Assembly (NCBI GenBank): GCA_944393745.1
Contig: CALYBD010000016.1
Location: forward strand, 1-50,038
DNA: 50,038 bases
From: an uncultured Alphaproteobacteria bacterium
GTDB taxonomy: Bacteria > Pseudomonadota > Alphaproteobacteria > CAAGCB01 > CAG-977
Direction: 5' to 3'
Below, one piece after another: positions 8,599-16,867 of this stretch (positions are counted from its first letter, which is position 1; each line of letters opens with the position of its first letter). The notes beneath the pieces are model-generated. The model saw only the letters and a program-made list of their open reading frames with translations. It did not search any database and was not told the origin of the DNA. The translations under genes were made by a program, and so were the position numbers.

Positions 8599-8627
8599 TT
8601 GATAAAAACCAAGAACTAAAGTAGAAC
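8599..8627 (+). promoter_or_regulatory. lexA promoter overlapped by an SOS (LexA) box
   Basis: -35 TTGATA (8599-8604), 17-nt spacer and -10 TAGAAC (8622-8627). The sequence GAAC-N7-GAAC at 8613-8627, which reads GTTC-N7-GTTC on the other strand, is the alphaproteobacterial LexA operator; it covers the spacer and -10, so LexA should repress its own gene. The box is also near the divergent deacetylase start and could affect it. Confidence 0.85.
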
Positions 8628-8659
8628 AAAAGAAGAAAGTTTGTTCACGGGGGGAAACC

Positions 8660-9349
8660 ATGCTGACCAAAAGACAATACCAATTGCTGATGTTGATTGA
8701 AAAACGTTTACGCGAAGACGGGGTTTCTCCGTCATTTGAGGAAATGAAAGAAGCGATCGGATTAAAATCAAAATCCGGAATCCATCGTTTAATTTCCGGA
8801 TTAGAGGAACGCGGTTTTATCCGCCGACTGCCGAATCGGGCGCGGGCGTTGGAAATCTTACGTTTACCCGAAAATCAACCGGAATATCAGATTTTATCGG
8901 CCGGGGACTTGGTCAATCGGCAGACAGTCGGATCTTTTTCACGTTTAAGCGAGAATTTGGCGGCCAATTCGGTTGAACTGCCGCTTTACGGCAAAATTGC
9001 CGCCGGCACACCGATAGAAGCTTTACGCAGCAATGAAACGGTTGCCGTTCCGGCAAATATGATCGGCAACGGGGAACATTACGCATTGACCGTTGCCGGC
9101 GATTCAATGATCGAGGCCGGAATTTTAGACGGTGATACCGTTATCATTCGTCGGACGAACACGGTAGAAAACGGTGAAATTGCCGTTGCTTTGGTCGACG
9201 GCTGTGAAGTAACGCTGAAAAAAATCAGACGCAAAGGCAATGCCGTTTTGCTGGAACCGTGTAACAAAAATTATGAAACCCGGACGTACAGCCCCGAACG
9301 CATAACAATTCAAGGAAAACTGATCGGATTAATGCGCAATTACGATTAA
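8660..9349 (+). CDS. lexA: LexA repressor, SOS regulator
   Basis: A 229-residue transcription repressor and self-cleaving peptidase. The N-terminal winged helix-turn-helix (1 to about 68) has the alphaproteobacterial opening MLTKRQYQLL and GVSPSFEEMKEAIGLKSKSG. The S24 peptidase domain (about 105-229) shows the cleavage bond A115-G116 (KIAAGTPIEA), catalytic S149 (GDSM) and K187 (VTLKK). RecA-stimulated cleavage at this bond would induce the DNA-damage regulon. Length is near the usual alphaproteobacterial 230-240. A GGGGGGA site lies before the ATG and an SOS box overlaps the promoter. Confidence 0.97.
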   Translation: MLTKRQYQLLMLIEKRLREDGVSPSFEEMKEAIGLKSKSGIHRLISGLEERGFIRRLPNRARALEILRLPENQPEYQILSAGDLVNRQTVGSFSRLSENLAANSVELPLYGKIAAGTPIEALRSNETVAVPANMIGNGEHYALTVAGDSMIEAGILDGDTVIIRRTNTVENGEIAVALVDGCEVTLKKIRRKGNAVLLEPCNKNYETRTYSPERITIQGKLIGLMRNYD

Positions 9350-9383
9350 AATCAAAAAAAATACATTTTGTGTATAAAATATG

Positions 9384-9412
9384 TTGACGGCTGATCGGAT
9401 AATCTTTATATA
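9384..9412 (+). promoter_or_regulatory. Promoter of tRNA-Glu
   Basis: TTGACG, 17-nt spacer, TATATA, with the tRNA 5' end 20 nt downstream of the -10. A near-consensus sigma-70 promoter at the usual distance from a stable RNA gene. Confidence 0.8.
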
Positions 9413-9431
9413 TAAGCCGACTTAGCACGAT

Positions 9432-9507
9432 GACCCCATCGTCTAGAGGCCTAGGACATCGCCCTTTCACGGCGGTAACGGGGGTTCGAATCCCCCTGGG
9501 GTCGCCA
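9432..9507 (+). tRNA. tRNA-Glu (anticodon TTC)
   Basis: A 76-nt cloverleaf including encoded CCA. Acceptor arm GACCCCA / TGGGGTC with discriminator G, anticodon loop CTTTCAC (anticodon TTC, reads GAA/GAG), T-loop GGTTCGAATCC. An open frame runs antisense through it, but this is an accident of the recombinase remnant downstream. The tRNA 3' end borders that remnant, which makes it a likely old integration site. Confidence 0.97.
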
Positions 9508-9783
9508 TTCTTTAAAAAAGCCTGTTTGAACAAGATTTCAACTGGTTTACTTATTGAAAAGATTAGACTTTTTCCCTCCATCTCCAATTTCGAAAACAGA
9601 GAATTTAAAATCAGTCGTTTTTCATCAAAGTTAGAAATTTCAAACAGCAAAAACGCATTCGATACCAATGAAATCAAAGACTTAATATCTATCAACCTGT
9701 CTGTAAAGACGGAGTCATACTGACCTAATTCTTCTCTTAGTTTTTGCCTTTCTAACTCTATTTCGTTTGTCTTTTTTTGTGTA
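9508..9783 (-). pseudogene. 3' remnant of a serine site-specific recombinase
   Basis: On the minus strand the frame from about 9783 to 9508 reads like the C-terminal end of large serine recombinases: a coiled, charged stretch (TQKKTNEIELERQKLREEL), then LIDIKSLISLVSNAFLLFE, then DEKRLILNSLFSKLEMEGKS and LIFSISKPVEIL. This matches the familiar ending of the family (..EEKRxLLxxxFSNLxLEGKxLxYxxxKPF..). There is no catalytic domain, no proper start codon, and the frame runs on into the antisense of tRNA-Glu with no stop of its own. So the 5' part was lost and the 3' end was cut at the tRNA. Assignment rests on pattern recognition; a profile search would settle it. Confidence 0.65.
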
Positions 9784-9817
9784 AGACGAAAGATAGTTTT
9801 ATATTTTTTAAGGAAGT

Positions 9818-9858
9818 GGGATATAGCGGGATATACGGGGATATAACGGGATAGAAAC
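9818..9858 (+). repeat. Four tandem 10-bp repeats (GGGATATAxC)
   Basis: GGGATATAGC, GGGATATACG, GGGATATAAC and GGGATAGAAAC follow one another with an exact 10-bp period. One-helical-turn phasing suggests protein-binding iterons. They lie just upstream (minus-strand sense) of the recombinase remnant. Confidence 0.75.
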
Positions 9859-9880
9859 GGCAGGAAACTTTAATTTTTCG

Positions 9881-9910
9881 GGCGGCGATGATGCCGCCTT
9901 TAAATTTTTT
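9881..9910 (+). terminator. Terminator-like hairpin
   Basis: A 6-bp all-G/C stem (GGCGGC / GCCGCC) with loop GATGAT is followed by TTTAAATTTTTT. No intact plus-strand gene precedes it, so it may be a leftover of the element that carried the recombinase. Confidence 0.5.
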
Positions 9911-9913
9911 GGC

Positions 9914-10020
9914 GCAGGATAGTTTTAACTTTTTTTGTAAAAAATGCAGGATCGTTTTAACTTAATTCCATTCTGTGTTGTTGTTCTTAGATTTATTAAA
10001 AAAGTTAAACTTATGCTGCA
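9914..10020. repeat. Three copies of an 18-bp motif, two direct and one inverted
   Basis: GCAGGATAGTTTTAACTT (9914 on) and GCAGGATCGTTTTAACTT (9946-9963) differ at one base. A diverged inverted copy lies at 9997-10020 (reads TGCAGCATAAGTTTAACTT on the minus strand). A shorter GATCCTGTGC at about 10034 may be a fourth. No open frame covers this part of the 9508-10178 gap. Confidence 0.65.
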
Positions 10021-10124
10021 CTTTGATTGAAATGATCCTGTGCATTGCAGAATTATATGACGGTAATCGTTATTTCCTTTGAAATTAAATAAAAAATCCG
10101 ATTAGACCGTTGCCGTTAGTCTTC

Positions 10125-10139
10125 GGGGGGGGGGGGGGG
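10125..10139 (+). repeat. G15 homopolymer tract
   Basis: Fifteen consecutive G in otherwise AT-rich intergenic DNA, about 40 nt beyond the stop of the small minus-strand gene. Length may be uncertain for sequencing reasons. Confidence 0.7.
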
Positions 10140-10178
10140 CTTTTTATTATTTTAAGGACAGATAATAGATCGGGCAAG

Positions 10179-10346
10179 TTACCCGTTCAAAGAAGAAGAG
10201 CGCTTTTCCGTTAATGCTGTGTCACTGTCGGATTTTTGTTGTTCCGGTGTTTTCCGGATTAATCGCGGGGAACTGATATCCTTTCCGGTCAAAAGGCTTT
10301 TGACGGATCCGACGGCAAAAAACTGTTCATAAAGTGTGGCGGACAT
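10179..10346 (-). CDS. Small orphan protein of 55 residues
   Basis: A short gene with good expression signals: a near-consensus promoter 28-56 nt upstream, AAAGGGG before the ATG, and a 55-residue frame ending in TAA. The product begins MSATLYEQFFAVGSVKSLLT, with an amphipathic N-terminal helix, and ends in a polar Ser/Lys/Glu-rich tail (SDSDTALTEKRSSSLNG). It has no membrane segment or Cys. I do not recognise it. It lies in the scar next to the recombinase remnant, so it may be a leftover of the mobile element or a small regulator of it. A chance frame is possible, but the promoter and ribosome site argue against that. Confidence 0.55.
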   Translation of the reverse strand: MSATLYEQFFAVGSVKSLLTGKDISSPRLIRKTPEQQKSDSDTALTEKRSSSLNG

Positions 10347-10373
10347 AGCTAACCCCTTTCTGTAATACGAAAA

Positions 10374-10402
10374 AGTATCGGCTAAAAAGAAAAGTTTGTC
10401 AA
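10374..10402 (-). promoter_or_regulatory. Promoter of the 55-residue gene, with dyad
   Basis: On the minus strand TTGACA (10397-10402), 17-nt spacer, GATACT (10374-10379). The dyad ATAC-GAAAAA-GTAT (10365-10378) overlaps the -10 and start site and could be an operator (weak). Confidence 0.65.
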
Positions 10403-10526
10403 TTTATTCTCGAATATCCGTGATTGGGGTTATCAAGAGCAGTTGTGCGCACAGAAAAAAACAACGAAAAAGCATCTGTCTTGTCGATTTTTGTCTGCAG
10501 GTATATATAAAAAAGGACAGAGGAAA

Positions 10527-11075
10527 TTATGCGGCGCGTTCGTTAAAAAGTTCAGGCAGGGCATCAATGGCATCGTTAATCAATTTTTGCCCGGCTTCAC
10601 CGGATAATTTTTCCGATAAAATCTGTTCGCTGATTTGCAACGCAAGAGCGATAGCCTTGTCACGCACTTCCTGTGAAGCCTCTTGTGCCGCCCGGTTCAA
10701 GCGTTGTTCCGCTGCGATTTCCCGGGTTTTCAGTTTTTGTTCAAAATCTTTTTGAATTTCTTCTTTAAGTTTTTCAGCCCGTTCTTCGGCCTCTTTAAGG
10801 GCATCACGTGTTGTCTGTTCAATCGTGTTGTGCCGGACGGTATAATCATTCAGCAGTTCTTCGGCCTGCCGGCGCAGTTTCGCGGCTTCGTCCAGTTGAG
10901 AGGCGATTTTGTCGGCTCTGGCCTGTAACAAAGAAGAAACGGTTTTTCCGCACAATTTGATTAAAACAACAACTGTCAGGCAAAAGGCAACCCCGACCCA
11001 AAATGTCGGATCCTGAAACAGACTGTGTTCGGCCGTATGTGTTGATGTCGCGGCAAAAGCAGAGGAAATGATCAT
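10527..11075 (-). CDS. atpF: ATP synthase F0 subunit b
   Basis: A 182-residue stator subunit. One membrane segment near the N-terminus (about 25-42, FWVGVAFCLTVVVLIKLCG) is followed by a long charged coiled coil (about 50-160) that links F0 to F1, and a short C-terminal part that contacts delta. It overlaps the b' gene by 4 nt (ATGA) and closes the F0 operon. GGAAAA lies about 8 nt before the ATG. Having both b and b' is the rule in Alphaproteobacteria and phototrophs. F1 genes are not in the window, again as usual in this class, where F0 and F1 are separate operons. Confidence 0.93.
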   Translation of the reverse strand: MIISSAFAATSTHTAEHSLFQDPTFWVGVAFCLTVVVLIKLCGKTVSSLLQARADKIASQLDEAAKLRRQAEELLNDYTVRHNTIEQTTRDALKEAEERAEKLKEEIQKDFEQKLKTREIAAEQRLNRAAQEASQEVRDKAIALALQISEQILSEKLSGEAGQKLINDAIDALPELFNERAA

Positions 11076-11566
11076 GGCGTTTTTTCCATTACGGAAACAG
11101 TTTTTTGTTTTATTTCTTCGGCCGTTAAAGAAATTCCCGCAACTTTACGGGCAATCCGGTCCGTCAGATCGCCGGAAATTACGGATATGTCCTGCAAGGC
11201 TTTTTGTTTTGCCTGATTCAGTGTTTCTTCCTTTTCGGCAATATGCGCAGAAAGGCGTTGGGCAAAATCTGTTTCCATTTGTTTGGTTAATGCCTGCGCT
11301 TCTTCCTGAGCTTTGGCAAGCATTGCTTGTGTCTGCTGTTTTACCGAAGCCTGCGCCTCGTCCAATTCCTTGAGCAGGCGGGCGGCTTCGGTTTTTAATT
11401 CTTCTGTTTTCTTTATATCTTCTTCGATACGGGATCGACGCAAATCAACCGTTGCACGCATGGCCGGCATGACAAAACGCCACACCACCAAAAACATCAG
11501 ACAAAATGTAATCAGCATCCAAAAGCTTTGTGAAGCATACCATGTCGGATCTAATTGCGGCAACAT
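11072..11566 (-). CDS. atpF2: ATP synthase F0 subunit b'
   Basis: A 164-residue second stator subunit (b', also named AtpG in some annotations). It begins MLPQLDPTWYASQSFWMLI, the classic b' opening, with a membrane segment at about 13-32, then a coiled coil of Glu/Lys/Ala heptads to the C-terminus. It would pair with subunit b as a heterodimer. It follows atpE by 28 nt and overlaps atpF by 4 nt. No clear Shine-Dalgarno is seen, so translation may depend on coupling or on the leaderless-like AT-rich context upstream. Confidence 0.93.
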   Translation of the reverse strand: MLPQLDPTWYASQSFWMLITFCLMFLVVWRFVMPAMRATVDLRRSRIEEDIKKTEELKTEAARLLKELDEAQASVKQQTQAMLAKAQEEAQALTKQMETDFAQRLSAHIAEKEETLNQAKQKALQDISVISGDLTDRIARKVAGISLTAEEIKQKTVSVMEKTP

Positions 11567-11594
11567 TGTTCGGCAATCCCGTTCATATCGAAAA

Positions 11595-11840
11595 TTATAA
11601 GAACAACATAATCAATGCAATGACCAAAGCGTATAAGGCAATCGCTTCCGTTGCCGCAAAGCCGATCAGACCAAACGCATTGACATCATTTTTTACCGTC
11701 GGATTGCGCCCGACCGTGTCAATCATCGTAATCCAGATCTTGGATACCCCTTCCGCGGCGGTTTTCATACTTAAAGCGCACAATGCGGCAGCCAAAAACT
11801 TTGCTGCATCGGCAATGTATTTTGCATATTCGGCTTCCAT
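11595..11840 (-). CDS. atpE: ATP synthase F0 subunit c, with unusual helix 1
   Basis: An 81-residue ring subunit with two membrane helices joined by the polar loop R45-N46-P47. Helix 2 carries the ion-binding carboxylate E65 in GFAATEAIALYAL, close to the usual alphaproteobacterial GFAVTEALGIF, so proton coupling is likely. Helix 1 is odd: the glycine motif (normally GxGxGxG) is replaced by CALSMKTAAEGVSK, placing K26 and E30 inside the membrane span where related proteins have small or aliphatic residues. I chose ATG 11840, preceded by AGGAAGGA; the longer frame adds nine basic residues without support. Ring packing or size could differ from relatives (inference). Confidence 0.9.
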   Translation of the reverse strand: MEAEYAKYIADAAKFLAAALCALSMKTAAEGVSKIWITMIDTVGRNPTVKNDVNAFGLIGFAATEAIALYALVIALIMLFL

Positions 11841-11878
11841 ATTTTTTTCCTTCCTAAAAAGCACCACAAAAACAAGAA

Positions 11879-12607
11879 CTAATGCGCATGAATCGCATCG
11901 TTCAGATAAACACAGGTCAGAATAGTATAAATATACGCTTGCAAGACTGCAATCCCCATTTCAAAAACGGTCAGCAGGGATATGAACACAAGCGGTAACC
12001 ACCCGCCCCAAAAACTTAAACTGTAAATAAATCCGGCAATAACCTTTAACATAATGTGACCGACCATCATGTTGACGGTTAAACGCACGGTCAGGCTGAA
12101 CGGTTTCGAACAAAACGATATGATTTCAATCGGTACCAATATCGGCGCGATCGCTATCGGCGTTCCGCTGGGGAAAAAATTCGTAAACCAATTTAAACCG
12201 CGTTTTTTTAAACCGACAAACACAGTGATCAGTATGGAAAATACCGATAACGATCCGACGGCGGCAAAATGACTGGTGTATGTGAAACTGTACGGCAAAA
12301 GCCCTAACAGGTTGCCCAGTACAACAAACATAAACAGTGTAAAAATAAACGGTACGTACGGTTTGCCCGCCGGACCGACCATTTCATTGACCATACCGGT
12401 GATCAGTTCGTAAATGATTTCCGCAACAGACTGCAGTTTTGTCGGAATCAGGCTTCTTTTACGCATGGCCGCCACAAAGAAAACAGAGCACGCGACAACG
12501 CCCAACGCCATAAACAAAGAAGAATTCGTAAAGGATAAGTCAATCCCGTCCACTTTCGGTAAAGAAATAACGGGTTTTATTTCAAATTGTTCTATCGGTC
12601 CGGACAC
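11879..12607 (-). CDS. atpB: ATP synthase F0 subunit a
   Basis: A 242-residue inner-membrane subunit that forms the proton half-channels against the c ring. Five to six membrane segments are visible, with the essential arginine in FSLTVRLTVNMMVGH and a conserved IPIEIIS-type segment (VPIEIISFCSKPFSL). It starts with GTG at 12607, with AAGGAA about 7 nt upstream, 3 nt after the atpI stop. Length fits the alphaproteobacterial family (about 245-250). It is the second gene of the F0 operon. Confidence 0.94.
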   Translation of the reverse strand: MSGPIEQFEIKPVISLPKVDGIDLSFTNSSLFMALGVVACSVFFVAAMRKRSLIPTKLQSVAEIIYELITGMVNEMVGPAGKPYVPFIFTLFMFVVLGNLLGLLPYSFTYTSHFAAVGSLSVFSILITVFVGLKKRGLNWFTNFFPSGTPIAIAPILVPIEIISFCSKPFSLTVRLTVNMMVGHIMLKVIAGFIYSLSFWGGWLPLVFISLLTVFEMGIAVLQAYIYTILTCVYLNDAIHAH

Positions 12608-12610
12608 TGC

Positions 12611-12970
12611 TTATTCCTTTCCCTGCGAAAGCCGTTGGCCGTTTTGGTTCCGTTTGTCGCAACGTTGCAAAAAACGTACAGCGTTCAAAACGCCGGCAGC
12701 TCCCCCCAGTATTAAAAAAACGGCAATGAAAACGGGACGCGTCCCCAGCCAGTAATCCAGACCGTATCCGATTCCCAAGCCGCATATCACCCCGGCGATC
12801 AGATCCGAAACAACATTAAACGCCAGCCACATCATTCGTCCGACCGGGTGGGACGAAGACCCGGGCTGATCTTTCGAAACATCAAACGTTTGCCGCCGCA
12901 AAGCAGCCAAGCGTTCGTCAAGTTCCTGCAAAGCATCGGCAGATGCCCCGGTTTGTCGTTCTTCAGGCAC
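12611..12970 (-). CDS. atpI: ATP synthase assembly protein AtpI
   Basis: A 119-residue small membrane protein with two hydrophobic segments (about 52-72 and 82-102) containing the family-typical GLGIGYGLDYWLGTRP. AtpI helps assemble the c ring and is commonly the first gene of the F0 operon. The N-terminal 45 residues are polar and variable. Start is GTG 12970 with AAGGTG 5 nt upstream. A near-consensus promoter lies 23 nt before it, so the whole F0 operon probably starts there. Confidence 0.85.
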   Translation of the reverse strand: MPEERQTGASADALQELDERLAALRRQTFDVSKDQPGSSSHPVGRMMWLAFNVVSDLIAGVICGLGIGYGLDYWLGTRPVFIAVFLILGGAAGVLNAVRFLQRCDKRNQNGQRLSQGKE

Positions 12971-12992
12971 TGTTCACCTTCAGGCGTTGTGT

Positions 12993-13021
12993 ATGCTACG
13001 AAGTCAATCCGAAAATGTCAA
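12993..13021 (-). promoter_or_regulatory. Promoter of the F0 ATP synthase operon
   Basis: On the minus strand TTGACA (13016-13021), 17-nt spacer, TAGCAT (12993-12998). The predicted start near 12986 gives a 5' leader of only about 16 nt before the GTG start of atpI. Confidence 0.75.
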
Positions 13022-13032
13022 GAATTTCCGCG

Positions 13033-13842
13033 TTAAGGGGCTGCCGGAACCGGAGCCGCTTTTTCTTGTTCTGCCTGAGGCGCGGGCCACGGTCCCGTAT
13101 ATGTTTTTTTCAGCCGTTCAATGGCATTGTCAAGATCCGTACGACTGGGAACCCCCTCTATGACTTCTTTTTCTTTTCCTAACCGTAAAACGAATGTCGG
13201 CGTGGCGTGAATCTTAAACTGCATCAAGGCTAAATTACGCTGGCGGGTTAATTCCTTTAATGCCGATTCGTCCGTTGCACAGGCCAACATTTCTTCCTCG
13301 CTTAATCCGGCCAGCTTTGCATAAGGCAACAGAGCTTCCTGCAAATTAGGCGCCACCGCCCACTTCATCTGATTTTCGAATAAAGAGTCCATAAAAGCAA
13401 AATACTTATCCCCAGTCAGGCAACGCGAAACCAAAGAAGCTGTCATCGCCCGCGCATCAAGCGGGAAATCGGCCAAAATAACCATAACTTCGTTTGTGTC
13501 AATATACTTTTCCTGCAAATACGGCAACACCTGCGAATGAACGATGGGACAGTGCGAACAAGTTAACGAAGTGAAAATGTGCATTTTTAAAGGAGCATTC
13601 CGATTCCCTATCGTTTTTTCGGAAAAATCAAAAACAGGTTTCTTTTCCTGCGGTTCGGCAGTCACAGCCGGCTGTTCGGGTTCGGGAGCTTCTGTACTGA
13701 CCGTCGCCTGCGGTGCGGACGTGCCGGTAAAAAAGTTTTTAATCTTTTGAAACCATGACAGTTCGGTCTGAGCAAAAGCAGAAGAGCCGGTCAATGTTAA
13801 AAGCAAAAAGCCGAAAATAAAACTTTTTGTACTGTTTTTCAT
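13033..13842 (-). CDS. DsbA-family thiol-disulfide oxidoreductase
   Basis: A 269-residue periplasmic thioredoxin-fold protein. Residues 1-24 are a signal peptide ending AFA. A Pro/Glu-rich linker (about 41-68) leads to the catalytic domain with the active site C95-S-H-C98 and the cis-proline loop T214-P215 (HATPTF). The C-terminus is a Pro/Ala tail. DsbA-type proteins of this group (DsbA/Com1-like) introduce or shuffle disulfides in exported proteins. GGAG lies before the ATG. The window also encodes a DsbD/ScsB-type electron donor at 25859, which could reduce proteins of this kind; pairing is inference. Confidence 0.88.
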   Translation of the reverse strand: MKNSTKSFIFGFLLLTLTGSSAFAQTELSWFQKIKNFFTGTSAPQATVSTEAPEPEQPAVTAEPQEKKPVFDFSEKTIGNRNAPLKMHIFTSLTCSHCPIVHSQVLPYLQEKYIDTNEVMVILADFPLDARAMTASLVSRCLTGDKYFAFMDSLFENQMKWAVAPNLQEALLPYAKLAGLSEEEMLACATDESALKELTRQRNLALMQFKIHATPTFVLRLGKEKEVIEGVPSRTDLDNAIERLKKTYTGPWPAPQAEQEKAAPVPAAP

Positions 13843-13906
13843 CTTTAATCTCCTTTAATAAGAGCTGTTATCGTCCTTTATAAACGAAAAAATAAAAGCT
13901 GTATAA

Positions 13907-15516
<1,610 letters not shown>

Positions 15517-15544
15517 TTAAATCCCCTTGTCCGAATAACAACGG

Positions 15545-15573
15545 AGCTAAAACATTTTATCCGTAAAAGTCAA
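15545..15573 (-). promoter_or_regulatory. Candidate tgt promoter
   Basis: On the minus strand TTGACT (15568-15573), 17-nt spacer, TTAGCT (15545-15550), 29 nt before the tgt start. The -35 is good, the -10 poor. Confidence 0.45.
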
Positions 15574-15662
15574 GAGCTTTAGTCGTATGAAAGAAAACTG
15601 TGGACGAAGTCGGGAAACCGGCATACTCTGGAAATATACAGAGAATGTCCGGAGAGGTTCCC

Positions 15663-16757
15663 ATGCCTGAAACAATTCAATCCGTTTTTGATAATCAAAA
15701 GAATGTTGCCGGTGAATGCCGTCCGCAGAAACCGTCTTATCCTTTCCTGGCCTGGGAAAATCAGGAAGAGCTCGGCCGACTGGAAGATATTCTTAACCAT
15801 CTGCGCCAATCAAAAACAGGCCGCAGCCTGATTGCCGATGCCGAAAAACATCAAACGGTAATCCGATTGGAATCAAATATGCGGGCTTACGGTTCTTATG
15901 ATGAAGTAACCAATAATTTAAAAGTCAATGCCAACAGCGATCTGAACCGGCAAATCGGCACAATGGCTCATGAATTGCGCCATTCCCAGCAGTTCCAAAA
16001 GGGAATCCTGATGGATGCTTATCTGGACAGTCCCAAATGCTATATTCAAAATCAATCCGTTATCGAAGCCGATGCTTCGGCAACCGCTACGGCCGTTTGC
16101 TATGAACTGGCTTTGGCGGGAAATGACAAGCCTCTGGAGGCTTTGCGCGAAAAAGACGCTCATATCGTTAATCCGTTCCAAAATCAAGCCGTTAAAAACG
16201 GAAAAATTGACGAATCGGCTTATCAGGCCGCTTTTAAAGGCTGGTTTACGGATTATTCGACGCGTGACTGCTATGATATCCTGTATATAAAAATGGTTCG
16301 TCAGCGTTTTAAAAACTGTACCCGGGAAGAAGAAAACAAAAAATTCGAACGCGATGTCCCCGTAAACGATGTCGTTCAAAAGGTCTGTTCCTGTAACGGA
16401 AAACCGTATATGTCCGAACAGGAAACTCAGGCGTTTTTCAGTACGCAAGACGCTTGTTCCGTTTCTTTTGAGCGGTTTAATAATATCTATGGCAATTGCT
16501 GCATGAAATTTAATTTCGATTGGAATAAACCGCAGGAAGAAGTCATGAAAGAAAAATTGGGACTGTATTGTCGCCCGCATTCCGGATATATGCCGGCGAA
16601 AATTGTTCCTCAGCCGCTACCGATTCCAAAAACAGCAGACCGTCAGGCTTCGGCCGCGGAAAAAATAGCGGCAGTCAAAAAACAAAAAACGACGCAAATC
16701 GCGAAAAAAACACAGCTTTCCGCCATGTTAAAGTATAAAGCGGCACGGGAAAAATAA
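15663..16757 (+). CDS. Putative HExxH zinc metallopeptidase (DUF6782-like), at the edge of the phage module
   Basis: A 364-residue protein with a zincin-type site H103-E104-L-R-H107 (TMAHELRHSQQ) and a downstream acidic segment E135-A-D137 that could give the third ligand. This resembles the putative metallopeptidase family DUF6782 (family name from memory). There is no signal peptide. The middle is rich in Cys (C-S-C, C-C pairs, about 265-320) and the last 45 residues form a Lys/Ala/Gln helix. I chose ATG 15663 for its GGAGAGG site 6 nt upstream. It is the first plus-strand gene before the structural module and is separated from it by a promoter and terminator, so it may be a phage or host accessory gene. 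Substrate unknown. Confidence 0.7.
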   Translation: MPETIQSVFDNQKNVAGECRPQKPSYPFLAWENQEELGRLEDILNHLRQSKTGRSLIADAEKHQTVIRLESNMRAYGSYDEVTNNLKVNANSDLNRQIGTMAHELRHSQQFQKGILMDAYLDSPKCYIQNQSVIEADASATATAVCYELALAGNDKPLEALREKDAHIVNPFQNQAVKNGKIDESAYQAAFKGWFTDYSTRDCYDILYIKMVRQRFKNCTREEENKKFERDVPVNDVVQKVCSCNGKPYMSEQETQAFFSTQDACSVSFERFNNIYGNCCMKFNFDWNKPQEEVMKEKLGLYCRPHSGYMPAKIVPQPLPIPKTADRQASAAEKIAAVKKQKTTQIAKKTQLSAMLKYKAAREK

Positions 16758-16774
16758 AAATATAACAAAATGTG

Positions 16775-16803
16775 TTGACATTCTTTAAAACTTATGACAT
16801 ATT
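16775..16803 (+). promoter_or_regulatory. Promoter in front of the phage structural genes
   Basis: TTGACA (16775-16780), 17-nt spacer, CATATT (16798-16803). The predicted start near 16810 gives a leader of about 50 nt that runs straight into the terminator at 16840. Confidence 0.7.
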
Positions 16804-16839
16804 GTTAATACACTTGATTTTGTGTCTTTAAAAACAACA

Positions 16840-16867
16840 GCGTTTCTTTAAAAGAAGCGCTTTTTTT
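16840..16867 (+). terminator. Leader terminator before the phage structural genes
   Basis: A 9-bp stem (GCGTTTCTT at 16840-16848 pairing with AAGAAGCGC at 16852-16860, one G-T pair) with loop TAA, then T7. It lies between the promoter and the first structural gene, as in the pR'-tR' arrangement of lambdoid phages. Confidence 0.8.

Noticed and set aside
9225-9695. 156-residue minus-strand open frame as a complete gene
   Set aside because: It starts only at a TTG in the middle of the recombinase remnant and its second half is the antisense of tRNA-Glu and lexA. Only the part 9508-9783 has protein-like character and is listed as a pseudogene.
9430-9723. 97-residue plus-strand frame beginning inside tRNA-Glu
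   Set aside because: It is a translation of the tRNA and of the strand opposite the recombinase remnant, with no ribosome site.
9818-9858. CRISPR-like array
   Set aside because: The units are only 10 bp, directly adjacent and without spacers; no cas genes are near.
10396-10928. Plus-strand frames opposite atpF
   Set aside because: Low-complexity shadows of the coiled-coil coding strand; atpF itself is certain.
15517-15662. preQ1 riboswitch upstream of tgt
   Set aside because: No preQ1 aptamer pattern was found on the minus-strand leader; only a plain candidate promoter is visible.
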